NCBI GenBank assembly: GCA_011109175.1 | Contig: RDEW01000022.1 | Coordinates: 890,591 to 954,590 of the forward strand | Source: Dicyema japonicum | Taxonomy: Eukaryota; Dicyemida; Rhombozoa; Dicyemidae | Direction: 5' to 3' | Length of the DNA: 64,000 bases | Part shown: positions 1 through 11,467 of the stretch, piece after piece | Position numbering within the stretch: position 1 is the first letter of the stretch | Layout: the number at the start of each line of letters is the position of its first letter | The notes under the pieces: generated by a model | What the model saw: only the letters and a program-made list of their open reading frames with translations | What the model was told of the DNA's origin: nothing | Database searches by the model: none | Position numbers and translations under genes: made by a program

Positions 1-330
1 ATGATTGTAAATAATTTGATAATATTTGGAATAGAGGGCAGCTCGGTAGAATAGCTTCCTTTAATAGTTTCAGTTGTAGTTCAATTAAATAGTTTTCAAT
101 GTGTTGTATATTGTGTTCTGGTACAATTAACTTTATTGCAGTCTTCTCAATTGCAGATAATTTTAATGAGGAAGATCGTGATATTTGCATTTCCCATGAA
201 GGACTTGCATATTTCATCGTTGGTCGATTAAATTGTCCATAACTTGTCAATGTGAACCTATTTGATCTTCAAGTTTTTTTGAGAACACTTTTAAAATTCT
301 CATTTTTTCCAGAGCAGAAGTTACTATGTT
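1..330 (-). pseudogene. LINE reverse-transcriptase C-terminal fragment
   Basis: Read on the minus strand this stretch is a degraded copy of the same sequence found on the plus strand at about 6550-6850, so the two lie as an inverted pair about 6.2 kb apart. The better copy reads like the thumb/C-terminal part of a non-LTR RT (pattern LPTITYASPSW). No ORF survives. Positions 330-760 hold no gene that I can recognise. Confidence 0.5.
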
Positions 331-764
331 TTCATATATGTCGGATAAAGGTGAATCCCTAATCAAAGGTCACATCCATATTTCAACTTGTCGTTTAAAG
401 TGTAATTCCAGATAAGCTCTCTTTGTGTTTGAATAACAAAATGTTATAAATGTTCTTTGTGTCTATAGATTCAAAAGGGCCAAAAAAGTTAAGGTTGCCA
501 ATATTGAGGCTCTATTATGTAACCATCAAAATTAAGAAGAAGCAATAGCTGTACATTATTCGAGGATGGACTTTCGTAAGTATAACTGTTGTTTTGAATT
601 AAATCGAAGTAGATTTTTCTGAACCTATCAGCAAGCAATGAAATTACGATACATGGTTTCGATGAAGAGGATTGTATGTCGTTCTTGAAAAAAGTATGGT
701 CTAAAAGAAAATAGATTCACGTGTCATTTGACAGTGTTGGTAAAGTAAATCTGGTATTGAAAAC

Positions 765-1443
765 ATGTTGCTAGAGTTCACAAATGAGTTTATCCTATAT
801 TTTATTAAATGGCTCCCTGATTGGAAGGCGTGTGGATGCGATGGTTCATATAAGTTCTTTATTAAGAAAATGGAATCTTTACATAGCTTTTTATGTATTG
901 AGATTAACCGAATTATTAATAGGGAATATATGTCTGAACGTTGGTTTTATACTGGAATAACATATTTAATTCCTAAAAAGGATGATTGTGAGACTCCCAA
1001 AGACTTACGTTTTATAACGTGTATGCCAACATTATATAAACTTATTACCAAATGTGTTAATGCCAAACTCTCAGATTTTGTGGATTCGTTTGACCTATTA
1101 TCTGACAACAATAAGGTGGGAACATGGAAACATTGTCAGTGCGCTAAGGAACAGACCCTTATTAATCAATGCTTGAATAATGAGTGTAAGTACACCCTTT
1201 ATTCTGCTTGGGTTGATGTGAAGAAGGCCTTTGATCCTGTTGACCATGAATTTTTATTTCATGTATCGGAAAACCCCGTTCGACTGTTCAGGAAAACACC
1301 GTTGGATTGTTAACTTTGTAAAGACCATAGTCAAGAAGTGGAATGTAAATCTCCACTTAGATGGAAGAAGAATTGGTTATGTGATATTGGGACGTGGAAT
1401 TCTGCGAGGAGATTCATTATCCCTCAACTATTTGTTATGGTAA
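765..1443 (+). pseudogene. LINE-B reverse transcriptase fragment
   Basis: A 182-codon open stretch carries non-LTR reverse-transcriptase blocks in order: a GCDG motif near residue 25, TYLIPKKDD with DLRFITCMPTLYKL near residues 65-95, and the palm motif WVDVKKAFD near residue 150. The catalytic Asp of motif A is present (VDVKKAFD). It then breaks by frameshift into a second frame (from 1231) reading on to GDSLS at about 1418, a degraded form of motif B. The GCDG and ITC..TLYK blocks place it with the element on the minus strand at 56.6-58.4 kb. It is 5' and 3' truncated and not functional. Positions 1450-2400 hold no gene that I can recognise. Confidence 0.75.
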
Positions 1444-2419
1444 TGGAATCCTTGAGCAGTACCCTTACTCTATGTTCCCAAGACTCCAAAGACTCCAAAT
1501 CTTCTTGTTTCCGGAGAGAAATTAGACATCTATTCGGTAAGGTGGATCCAATGACGCTATCCGAGGGAAGGAAAATATTTTTTTCCAACAATCCACATAG
1601 TACCACCTGGCGCCACGCGGCCAGACCATTATAGGTATGGAGTGTTCTGTTAAGGTATGGTGTGTTTGATCCGTTTAGGAATCTTCCAAAAAGAGTTGTA
1701 TGACATATTGTAGTTTAGGAATCTAATTATATTGGTCCATTTTGGATTATATTGTAGTATTCGCCGTGAATTGAAGATGTTCTTTATAGTCATAGTCCCA
1801 TATTGTTTGATCATATTCTTATTGCTTATGAAATAAGCGTGTGTGAGCAAAGCGTGAATTGATGAATTGAGATAATGTTCAAGTTAATCTCCATAAATCT
1901 GAGGAAACCTGTCAACCTAGTAAATTCGATTCATTCGTTTTTCGAATTGAATTATTCTATCCTAGAGAAGAGCACAGCAGTGACATTCATTTGGCTAACC
2001 AAAATATTTTTTTAAATTTAGGATTAAATTTAAATTAAATTTAAATTAAATTTATTGAACCAAAACCACCGTTATATCTAAAATAAACAAAATTTCAGGT
2101 GATCCCAGCCTCTCTCAACAGTCTGTGCATCTTTTCTCAGTGTCCCGACTGCGTTTAGCGCATTCTTTTGACATGACAAGTATCCATAGGAAAAGTGCCC
2201 GGATGTGTAGGAAGAGCCATTTTCAAATTAAAAATATATTCATTTAAATTATAATAATTTTGAATTAATTAACAAAAATAATATCCCCGAAAAAAAACAT
2301 ATCTTGGGTCTTGCTTTTTCCAGTGGCACAAACGGGTCCTTTGTTAATATAACCTTCTTTGGTTATGTGAAGACTGCTTTTAAATAATAATTAATAATTT
2401 ACTTGGAGAAAGACAAGAT

Positions 2420-3235
2420 ATTGCCAGAAGGAAGGCACTCGGTTGGGAAACGATGGATAAGATGAAGAAAGAGTGGATTGGCAAATAACCATCCTGCACA
2501 TCACTTCGTTTGAGACTGCATAAAGCCTTCGCCAAGCCGATCCTAATTTACAATTCATCCATCATGTAGAAATCCAAAACCGAACATCTTAGACTAGACT
2601 CTTCACCAAGAGAACTTAGATCCATACTAGGACTGAACTGGCCAGCAAGAATAAATAAGAAATCACGATTTAAGAGATGTGGTAAGGGTCCACTGAGTCT
2701 CGAAATTGTTGATATGCGAAGGAGGCTAATTGGACATATTTTACGAATGGATTTGGGCGCTCCAGCAAACATGGCAATGGAGGATACTTCATTAGACAGA
2801 GACCATGTGTCAGTGGACGCCTGCGTATTACACTACCAGAAACACTTGATGGAGATCTAAAGCTTGTGAACAAAAATCTAAAAAGTGGAGACGATTTGGA
2901 AGAACTGTCTTACGATCGAGGTAGATGGAAGAAGTTGGTTCGGAGGATTGTTTTGAAAACTGCACAAGTGAAATTACAACNTTACGAATGGATTTGAGCG
3001 TTCCAGCAAACATGGCAATTGATGATATTTCATTAGACAGAGACCATTTGTCAGTGGACGCCGGCGTATTACACTACCGAAACACTTGATGGAGATCTAA
3101 AGCTTGTGAACAAAAATCTAAAAAGTGGAGACGATTTGGAAGAACTGTCTTACGATCGAGGTAGATGGAAGAAGTTGGTTCGGAGGATTGTTTTGAAAAC
3201 TGCACAAGTGAAATTACAACTACTGCTTAAAAAAT
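2420..3235 (+). pseudogene. RTE-like LINE 3' fragment with internal duplication
   Basis: The plus strand reads as the C-terminal tail of an APE-type LINE protein: KPILIYNSS near 2540, then RRRLIGHILRMDLGAPAN near 2730-2770. The GHILRM block is also the hallmark of the RTE-like element at 42.5-45.5 kb. A segment of about 230 bp (around 2745-2980) is repeated almost exactly at 2982-3220. The two copies are joined by a single N at 2981, so the duplication may be an assembly artefact. Several in-frame stops are present. Confidence 0.7.
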
Positions 3236-4620
3236 AAAACCGATCACGTTAGTTTAAATAAGAGTATTAAACTCCGCAAATGCCAAGTAAATTGTTCCTG
3301 TTCCTAATGGCACTGCAGTCTGGATTAACATGATTAATTACCTGCTCTACATGTAGGCCTGCTGTATTGTCTAATTAAATTACCGTATTTGCCGGTGTAT
3401 AAGTCGACCTCCTACTATTTACTTTGTAACCCTGCGATATTACGCGCCGAGAAAGACTAACAACAATGAATATTCTTAGAAAGTGATTTATTTTTAGTAA
3501 TGAAACAATGAATTAAAATTATAAAGTGCGTACATAGAGTTCAAAATCCGTCTTTATCGTCATTATTTCATTTGTCAAATTGTTTTTTTTTCTCATCTGA
3601 TTTCGATTGTCGTAGCACAATGTAATTTCTCTTTAAAAATCGTGAACACCAACTTATAGTTCCTTTGATATCGGTAATCATGCTTTGTTTGGCACAAGCC
3701 AAAGCTTGCAGACGAATCATATTTCGTGTGACGACGAACTCACACTTTCGTTGCTCCTCGACCAATCATACAAGTTCTTGTTCATGTGCTGGCTACTGGC
3801 AGTTTATTTTTCTATTAGCACATTTGTTTCTTGGCATCATTACTAGCTGTGTTTGTTGTGTTCCAACCTCTTACTAGTTTCTCAATTACGCCAAACTTTC
3901 TTGAGGCAGCACAGTTGTTAGTTTTTTCGGCAAAGTTTAGAACTTGCAGTTTGAACTTCGCAGATAATTTCATTCGTTTAGACATAGGTAAGTATAATAA
4001 TTGAATTTGTACGTAGTTATCATTTTATACCATTCATTCTATGATTAGATTGATCTTTGCAAGAATTTATTTGTGAAGAGTGTAGTAATTACCATCACAT
4101 TTTATTCGATGAATACGAAGTTGAATTTCATGACTCGGTGTATAAGTCGACTTTTTAGGTCGATTTTTGATCAAAAAAGGTCGACTTATGCACCGGAAAA
4201 TACGGTACTTTCAAACATAAACAAGATTTGAGACGTAAAGAATGATCATAGTGCTACATGTCCATAATAAATTTGATGTCATACGCCATTGATATTCGAA
4301 TGAATTTAACGGGGGGAATTGCATTGTCTCAAATGCCTGTTAATTTAAGAATGTAATTAACATCTGTAAATGGTAGAGGGAAAGTATACTAGTTTACAGT
4401 TATTGTGCTTTCATCATTCAAACAGCGACTTTGAATAATTAAAATTTAATACAACTTATGTACATTGATTCCCATAAACAAAAATTAAGATTATGATCAA
4501 ATTTAATGTTTTGAACTTCCAATGAAGATATTGTAGATTTAGAGTATACGCAATGCTAGAAAATTGACATTCTTTCCAAATTCTTAATAATTGTAGTAAC
4601 TCGAACAAGTCTGACCTACT
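3236..4620 (+). repeat. long dispersed repeat split by the pogo element
   Basis: Sequence 3236-3382 plus 4206-4620 is colinear with 9720-10260 (shared blocks include CTACATGTAGGCCTGCTGTA and the GACGTAAAGAAT...TGCTACATGTC stretch). Both copies follow an RTE-like LINE 3' fragment, so this may be the 3' tail of that LINE or its co-duplicated neighbour. No gene is visible. Confidence 0.65.
3383..4205 (-). mobile_element. pogo-like DNA transposon, internally deleted
   Basis: The element is bounded by imperfect terminal inverted repeats of about 27 bp (CCGTATTTGCCGGTGTATAA at the left, its near complement at the right) and flanked by TA on both sides. On the minus strand it encodes a pogo-type N-terminus: MSKRMKLSAKFKLQVLNFAE near 3988, an AASRKFGV..LVRGW helix-turn-helix, then a CENPB-type block near 3760-3600 ending in SWCSRFLKR. 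Stop codons interrupt it and no DDE catalytic domain is present. The right end also holds a second, inner inverted copy of the terminal sequence. The same flanking repeat occurs without the insertion at about 9860, giving a within-window empty site. Confidence 0.8.
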
Positions 4621-4809
4621 ATTACTTGGTCGTTGCAAAGTGTCTGTTTTGTCAGAATTTAGAATGAAAAGATGAAGATAAGAGATTCGAACATCTTCAA
4701 GATTAAATACCTCAATAATGAATATACGAGCACTTATTATTAACTGGGACGTCGCGACTAACTGGGATATGTGTTGATAACTTAATGCTTTTCACGTAAA
4801 TCCACTAAG

Positions 4810-5290
4810 GAATATAATAGGGATGGACTTAAATTCACGGATGTCACCCTTTCTGTATCTTCTCTCTGCGAAGAGGATTTTATTCTGGAACAGATTTCTA
4901 TTGAAGTTCCCTTTTCTTCGACGATATGTTTTACACTATGTAATGTCTATATCCCGTCTCAGGAGTCATGTACTACTTCCTACATTCCCAAGCTATTTAG
5001 CCTGGGTGGACTAAAAGATCTGTTACTATGCGGAGACCGAACGCCAAACATCCACTATGGCTCTGGACTCAATCAGTCCACAGTCGCGGCAAATACATCC
5101 TTTCCCTGCTCAATGATCTGACTATCCTTAGTGATCCGGATACCCACACAAGGAACCCGTATTGCAGAAAGGACAGTCCAACATCCCAAACCTATGCCTC
5201 TGCTCTCCCCATATGGCTGGATATATTTCATGGAATGTTCGTTATGGTTTTTCAAGCGACAAAAAGCCAATTGTGTTGAGACTTAGAATG
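4810..5290 (+). pseudogene. Jockey-like LINE endonuclease fragment
   Basis: Switching between frames, the plus strand reads as an apurinic-type endonuclease domain of a non-LTR retrotransposon: FTLCNVYIPS near 4935, DLLLCGD near 5015, then NAKHPLWLW and SRGKYILSLLNDLTILSDP near 5045-5135. These correspond to the family's GDFNAxHxxW and SRG..L..LL blocks. Several frameshifts break it. No RT domain follows directly. Confidence 0.65.
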
Positions 5291-5548
5291 CCTATTTTTT
5301 CAGCGTGTTGTTCTACAAAGTTCAAAAATAACTTTATCAATTCAAAAGTCGGTAAATAGGGTGAGAAAATCACAAGCATCATCATCACCTGAGAAATAAC
5401 TAATTCCCAATTGTGTTTTGAGTTAGAAGGCCTATTTTTTCACCGTGTTGTTCTACAAAGTTCAAAAATAACCTTATCAATTCAAAAGTCGGTAAATTGG
5501 GTGAGTAAATCAGAAGCATCATCATCACCTGAGAAATAACTCATTCCC
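5269..5548. repeat. two-copy tandem repeat, period about 140 bp
   Basis: The segment beginning AATTGTGTTGAGACTTAGAA at 5269 is repeated from 5409 with scattered substitutions; both copies end in a CATCATCATCACCTGAGAAA stretch. No coding content is evident. Confidence 0.85.
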
Positions 5549-5599
5549 ACAATACCATGGTCATAAAAAAATATGTTTTGCCCGAGAGGATAACAAAAA

Positions 5600-5800
5600 A
5601 TTTATCTTCCTCTACTTGCTCATATCGTAAGAAATTTCCACTAGTCTATCAGATTTGCTTTCTCCTGGGCGTGTTCCAATCTTTCGGAAATCTTCACCAT
5701 TACCAAAAAATATCATAAAAGTGATAAATCTGTTAGAACGAATTGTTTCTTCGATGAACGATTCAATAAAACCTGATTTTTCCGTTGGAAGCGGTCCCAA
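5600..5800. repeat. dispersed repeat also present at 7588-7710
   Basis: The block GTTCCAATCTTTCGG through a GATGAACGATTCAATAAAA stretch recurs at 7588-7690, directly after a single N at 7587. Its origin is unknown. Positions 5800-6480 hold no gene that I recognise, only AT-rich sequence. Confidence 0.7.
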
Positions 5801-6539
5801 TCAGATCTTCACTAATACCGTAATACACCTGCCTCAGTTATGAAAATAGTCGGTCTCTACCAAGTGATTATAATTATGTTCTGCGTAATTAATTGTGACT
5901 TTAAAACCTATCTCTATTGTTTTTAGCACAAATTCCTGTTCTTCTTATCAAAAAACCGCAGTCTTTTATTAAAGTTCAAAATATAGGTTTTTTCCTGGTT
6001 GAAGATAAATTTTTTGAGAGCTTCGTTATATGAAATTTGTCATGTGGACTAATGTTTCCTCCTATGTAAGGATTATTGGTTATTTCATAAATTTCCTCAA
6101 TTTTTCTTGAGTTAATCGCATTAAACGCATTTGATCACGTTTTTTTTACTTTTAATTAATTAATTATTTATATTGATTAAATATTAAATTTTATATATAT
6201 TTTTTTATGAAATTTCATTTTTTTAATTTAATTTGCAAACATCAATTGATTTATTATCGCAATAATTAATAGGGCTGTGACATTATCTGCCTTTATTTGA
6301 TGAAACCGTCATTTAATCCAGGGGTTCTTTTTTTACTTATTTTCCAATTTTTTAGAGTTTTTAGTTGAGTTATTATTATTATTATTCACAGGATTACTGG
6401 GTCAAAGAGAAAGAAATAAAAGTTCTTATCTAACTAACTGATACCAGACCGACAAAGGTGAGGACGAGTCGGCGGGGTCGAGAATCCTGAACAGCTCTTC
6501 TCATTCTTGAGAGCTCATTTAAAATTCTCATTTTTTCAG

Positions 6540-6855
6540 AGCAGAAGTTAGTCTCCGGTACGAGAGCCAAAAACACTTAGAGACCAAACTGGTGCCCTTA
6601 GTCACGAATTACAAACAATTTATCCTACCAACAATAACGTATGCAAGTCCTTCATGGGCAATTCAAATGTCACGATCTTTCTCGATGATATTATCTGAAA
6701 TCGAGGAGACTGCATAGAGTTAATTGGATCAGAACACAAAATCCAGCCAATTGAAAACTTTTTAATCTAACTACAACGGAAACTATTAAAAGTGGCTATT
6801 CTACCGAGCTGCACTCTATTCCAAATACTATCGAATTATCTACAATCATTAGATG
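6540..6855 (+). pseudogene. LINE reverse-transcriptase C-terminal fragment
   Basis: The plus strand reads KQFILPTITYASPSWAIQMS near 6610-6670, typical of the region after the catalytic palm in non-LTR reverse transcriptases. It is the inverted partner of 1-330 and ends shortly before the hAT terminus at 6883. Confidence 0.6.
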
Positions 6856-6882
6856 AATGACCATGGGTAGGGTCATCTAGCA

Positions 6883-7586
6883 CAGCGGTTCTCAACCTTG
6901 GGTCGATTCGACCCCCAGGGGTCTAAAATCAATCCAGATCGATCGTAAGGGGGTCGAAAATGAAATACTTGGGGGTCGAAAATAAATTTAAATATTTAAT
7001 TTTTTTCATTTTAAATTAAGTTAGTTTATTTTTAAAGTGGTAAACTTTCGTTCTTTAAAATTTTTAAAATTACCATGCTTGTTTTTGTTCGTGTATGAGT
7101 GTCCTTCTACATTAAAAATTCGTCAATATAAAAATGAATATTTGGCATTTTGATTTATAAAAAGTTCTTTTGATAATAGACCATATTGCATACTGTGTAA
7201 TAAGTCGTCATCAAATGATACAATGAAACTGTCCAAACTGTTGGATCATTTTAGGAGAAAACAAAAAAGATTAACCACTAGAGTATTTTGAAGAATTGAA
7301 GGATTCTTTTCTTAAACAAAAAACGATTGACACTGTTTCTAAAATAGTAATGAAAGAAACATTAGTTGTTGTTATTTTTTTAATTATATTTAGGTGGACT
7401 AATTGCATTTTATAAAATTGCAATGATTTTTGACAAAAATGAGAGTTCCCATGTTTCTGGTGAAAATCTCATCAAACCATCTATATTAGTGATTCTATCA
7501 GATCTGATGGGTTTAAATTCCGACGAAATTTTAAAGTCCATACCAATTAGCAATGATTCAATTCGCCGTAGGATTGACGAAATGTC
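6883..7586 (+). mobile_element. hAT (ZBED5-like) transposon relic, 5' part
   Basis: The left end CAGCGGTTCTCAACC is a classic hAT terminal repeat. Downstream a broken ORF carries a BED-type zinc finger (RPYCILCNKSSSNDTMK with LSKLLDHF, near 7180-7255) and then, open from 7423, the region ENLIKPSILVILSDL and SIPISNDSIRRRIDEM typical of ZBED5/SCAND3-type transposases. It stops at a single N (7587), after which unrelated repeat sequence follows, so the catalytic and dimerisation parts and the right terminus are missing. Frameshifts near 7260-7300 show it is dead or poorly assembled. Confidence 0.82.
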
Positions 7587-8030
7587 NGTTCCAATCTTTC
7601 GGAGGTCTTCACCATCACCAAAAAATATCAATAAAAGTGATAAATCTGTTAGAACGAAATGTTTCTTCGATGAACGATTCAATAAAAACTGGATTTTTCC
7701 GTTGGAAGCGTGGCACGTAGGTTGTATATCAAATCACCTAGCAGGTTGAACGAGGCATCACATTAAGTTATAATTAGAGCAACCGAAAGTTGCACGTTAA
7801 TTGAAAAAATAAGCTTAAAAAGTAACTTGATTTAAAAATTTAAATTGTTGACCTTAAAAAAGTCATTTTCTGGTAGGAAATTTCTTATTGCAAACGTGAC
7901 ACTATGAGCACTAGGAAATGCGAAGACCGGTGAAGAAGGCCGAGATGGAATTTTTCCATTCTGACTATGACGTTGTTTTTAGTTAATAAATGTAAATTTA
8001 AAAATTAGTCGTTAAAATTAAAACAAATTA

Positions 8031-8453
8031 TCATAATTTTTCAACTATTGGTGTTGTGTAGAAATCTTGTCTTTTGTGAGGATACTTAACTTTGACGTAA
8101 ATTCCCAGTAAAGTCACAAAAACTCCAGAAATAGTAAGACCATAAATCAATGGTTCATAATCATGGTTGGAAGGCCTAGTTCTCGTAATTTTTTGTATTC
8201 CTACTCCGTTGCAATCAATCGCTTATCAATAAATATAAAATTAAACCATTTCCAGTAAATTTTTTGATTTTGTCGTTTCTAAAAAATTGAACTCTAAAAT
8301 TCGATATATTCAAGGATGATTTCTCTTTGCAAATTGTGAATAGTTTACATTGATAATATTCACCTACATGATGAGTAATGTTATCCGACTTTATTATGAA
8401 TGTGGACGTATCTAAATTAAACACAATGATTTACTCTGAATTGAGAAATACAT
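8031..8453 (-). CDS. LAMP-like small single-pass membrane protein
   Basis: Two short introns (about 23 bp near 8413-8435 and about 25 bp near 8221-8245) join three exons into an open frame of about 124 residues with divisible exon sum. The luminal part has YYQCKLFTICKEKSSL, FRVQFF and a cysteine in AIDCNGVG, which match the closing cysteine loop of lysosome-associated membrane glycoproteins. A membrane segment follows (LIYGLTISGVFVTLLGIYV) and then a short basic cytosolic tail. LAMPs are usually around 400 residues, so either this is a reduced form or more 5' exons lie upstream; the start is uncertain because a possible splice lies just before the Met. Family assignment rests on pattern only. 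Confidence 0.5.
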
Positions 8454-8639
8454 CTGATATACCTGAACCTCATCTTGAATGCGTTTAAAAATTTATTTTT
8501 GAATTCAAATTATTTAGCTAATTTGATAGTTTAGTGGTTGACACCTCTCTAGTAATCTCTGTCTTTATTGTACTCTCAGTCTGCATATACTACCACGTTT
8601 ACAATTGCAACTTTCAACGTCACAAGAATCTCATCGATC

Positions 8640-8745
8640 AGTAAACAGGAGACCTTATGCATGGATTCTTCGATGAGGAAAGTTACATGGAGAGAACTGG
8701 TAGAACGGATAATGAAGAGAACTGCATAAACTGGACCTCAACCGA
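8640..8745 (+). pseudogene. RTE-like LINE C-terminal scrap
   Basis: The plus strand reads TWRELVERI..RTA, matching RWKKLVRRI..KTA in the fragment at 2930. It is isolated and very short. Confidence 0.35.
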
Positions 8746-8879
8746 TGGTGTGTAAGGTTAACCAATTAAATCTGAGAATCTCTCAGGTATTGACTACGTT
8801 AAATTTTACTCTCTTCAATGGGTTCCGAATTTTTTTCAAAGTTTCGATCATCTTTGTGGAAGATCCTGGGTGACTACTG

Positions 8880-9245
8880 TTAGAAGATGTCATCAACACA
8901 GGTGGCGTTCAAACCAAGATGCTTCAAGTTTTTCTGGGCAAATTGTCATTACGTGAGATATATCGTTCTTGATCGAGTTCATGAAATTCCTGTTACACAA
9001 AATATCCAGAGGTTCAAAGTTATCATTCAATAAGTTCGTTTACCTTCCAATCGCTCACGCTCTTCCTAAAGCTCCGTCGTAGTATAAAACTTGAAAGCTT
9101 TTTACGTCAAACGTCTTCCAGAATTTGCGCCATTGATTTATGCAAACGTCTGCTCAAAACTGAAAGAGTTCGATATTTTTTGAGTCATCGTCATGAAATG
9201 TCTCGATTTAAAGTTAATGAATTTAATTTTTTAGATCAAAATTTC
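8880..9245 (-). CDS. possible leucine-rich protein exons, unidentified
   Basis: On the minus strand a coding-like stretch reads LDILCNRNFMNSIKNDISH, then a possible 19-bp GT...AG intron, then KNLKHLGLNATCVDDIF and a stop. The NLKHLGLN part resembles a leucine-rich repeat. Upstream, SVLSRRLHKSMAQILEDV may be another exon but the joins are unclear. I cannot name it; it could also be an old transposon ORF. Confidence 0.25.
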
Positions 9246-9449
9246 CAATTTATAAAGTCAAAAAAATCTCTCTAGTCATGACATATATGATGAATAGCTA
9301 TTAATTCCCTATTGAGTATTAAACACTGATTTTTTCCATCAGTAATAATCTAGGAACAAAAGTAACTGTAACAGTCTCACTTGATCATAAAAGTCTGTGA
9401 TTGTATTCTGTTGCAAGTACGATAATCACTACCAAACAAATTATATGAT

Positions 9450-9720
9450 AGGTGCTCGAAAGAGAGAGGTGCTCCAGCCAACATGGAGGATTTCTTCATT
9501 AGACAGAGATCATGTTTCCGTGTACGCCGGCGTATTACACTAAACACTTGATGGAGATCTAAAGCTTGTGAACAAAAGTCTAAGAAGTGGAGACGATTTA
9601 GACGAACTGTCTTACGATCGAGGAGGTTGGAAGAAGTTGGTTTGGAGGATTGTTTCGAGTACTGCACAGTGAAATTATAACTATTTTGATTTTACGTATG
9701 CTACTTATAATAATAATAAT
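9450..9720 (+). pseudogene. RTE-like LINE 3' fragment
   Basis: Homologous to 2750-3235 (GAPAN near 9470, then WRRFRRTVL and RLEEVGLEDCF). It is followed by the repeat 9720-10260 that also follows the first copy at 3236, so the whole block is duplicated in the window. Confidence 0.65.
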
Positions 9721-10379
9721 AAAACAGATCACGTTAGTTTAAATACGAGTATCAAAATCCGCAAATGCCAAGTACATTGTTTCTGTCCCTAATGACACTG
9801 CAGTATAAAATAACATTATTAGTCACATGCTCTACATGTAGGCCTGCTGTATTGTCTAAATATATTACTTTCGAACATTTACAAGATTTTATTTCTGAGA
9901 CGTAAAGAATAATCATGCAGTGCTACATGTCTATACTAAATAAGATATCATACGCCTTTGAAATTCGAATGGATCAATAAGGTGAATTGCATTGTCTCAA
10001 ATGCTTGTTAATTTAAAAATGTGATAAAAATCCGTAAATGGTAGAGAAAAAATATGGGAGTTTACAGTTATTGTGCTTTCATCATTCAAACAGCGACTAT
10101 GAATAATTAATATTTACTACAATTGATATACATGATTCCCATAGTACAAAAATTGAGATCATGATCAAATTTAGTGTTTTGAAGTCGCTGTAAGATATTT
10201 AGAATCAAGTATACGCCAATGCTAGAAAATTAACATTCATTCCAAATTCGTAATAATTGTGATCGGTTGACAACGATTTCAGGTTGAGTGCGATCCGTAA
10301 AATCGATCAAAATCGATATTGCCGTTACTAAGTCGTTGCGACGCAAAACCGCAAAAATATATTAGTTAGCTAAGTAAGA

Positions 10380-11354
10380 AATTAAAATTTTCTAATTAAT
10401 TATTCTCAGAATTCATTAATTTAGATTTAAATTTTTTTTATAAATTTAAATTATATAGAAAATTTTAATTTTTTAGAATGGTTTACTTCTAATGAAATAA
10501 AAGAAAAAACCACTACGTTATATTGGTTTTGTTGTTGGTATGCATCTATTTCTTTTGACGCTGGAGAGAAACAATGATATTATTGCTTTTATCAAAGATG
10601 GTGTGTTACCTGATGGAAAGATACAGAATATTTCGAATTTTAAAAATACGGCATCATCATTTCGATTGTCTGATTCGAAGTCAGATATTTTATACTTTAA
10701 AACATCCGGAATTCTATTGCGTACATTTGCTGCAGAAGAAGTAGAGCAAAGGAAACTTTTTATTGAAAATATACACCTAAAAATTGACAGCCTGGTCGAG
10801 ATAGACTGCTTTTTCTTCTGAAAGATCATGTTTATGAATCGTGCAGAAGTGAAGTCATGTTTGTAATTAAATCCTATCCCCAATGTCAAGCAAGACAGCT
10901 CATAAATACCAGACCAGCGATAACACCTATCAGAGCGTATTCAGTCAGAGAAAGGTGAATTAATTTATTATTCCTTCAACTCGATACAGACGATGAAGAG
11001 AAGAATGTAAGTCAGTTCGCTACTTTTTTGGACGGAAAATAAAGCTAAAAGGAGAAAGGTTCAATAAATTGAATTTAAGGTTGTCGTGTTTTCAATCTAG
11101 CAGAGGATAAGATGTTAAGAAAGAAAATGTGGAAAAACGATACAAAGGTTTTCAAAATTGAAGACAGGGTTGTTAGAAGAGTACGCACTAACACAAATAT
11201 AAAAACTCGTAGAGGTGCTCTGAATGAGCATATGGACATTAATATTTATTACGTTAAAAAAATATCTCCCACTGGGATGATAATATGTGAATGCGAAGAT
11301 GGAACTATTTTTAAAGAAAATAGCAGAGACTTGGTTAATTTAGATACAGAATAA
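10380..11354 (+). pseudogene. KRBA2-like integrase region, copy 1
   Basis: An open stretch from 10540 (93 codons) runs into an interrupted block reading LLKDHVYESCRSEV and IKSYPQCQARQ, which together look like the H2C2 integrase zinc-binding region: a His in ENIHLKI, a second region after it, then a C..C ending in YPQCQARQ. A separate 80-codon ORF at 11112-11354 (RVVRRVRTNTNIKTRRGALN, then GMIICECEDGTIF) resembles the C-terminal chromo-like domain of Ty3/gypsy or KRAB-A-domain-2-type integrases. The catalytic core between them is absent. A near-identical copy of the first part lies at 11905-12595. No LTRs were recognised. Confidence 0.55.
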
Positions 11355-11467
11355 ACGATTTTTCGATTAAAATNACATTCATTCCAAATTCGTAATAATT
11401 GTGATCGGTTGACTACGATTTCATGTTAAGTACGATCCGTAAAATCGATCGAAATCTATATTGTTGT

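Noticed and set aside
9377-9667. 96-residue minus-strand ORF
   Set aside because: Antisense of the LINE 3' fragment; the same antisense ORF recurs at 2828-3013 from the homologous copy.
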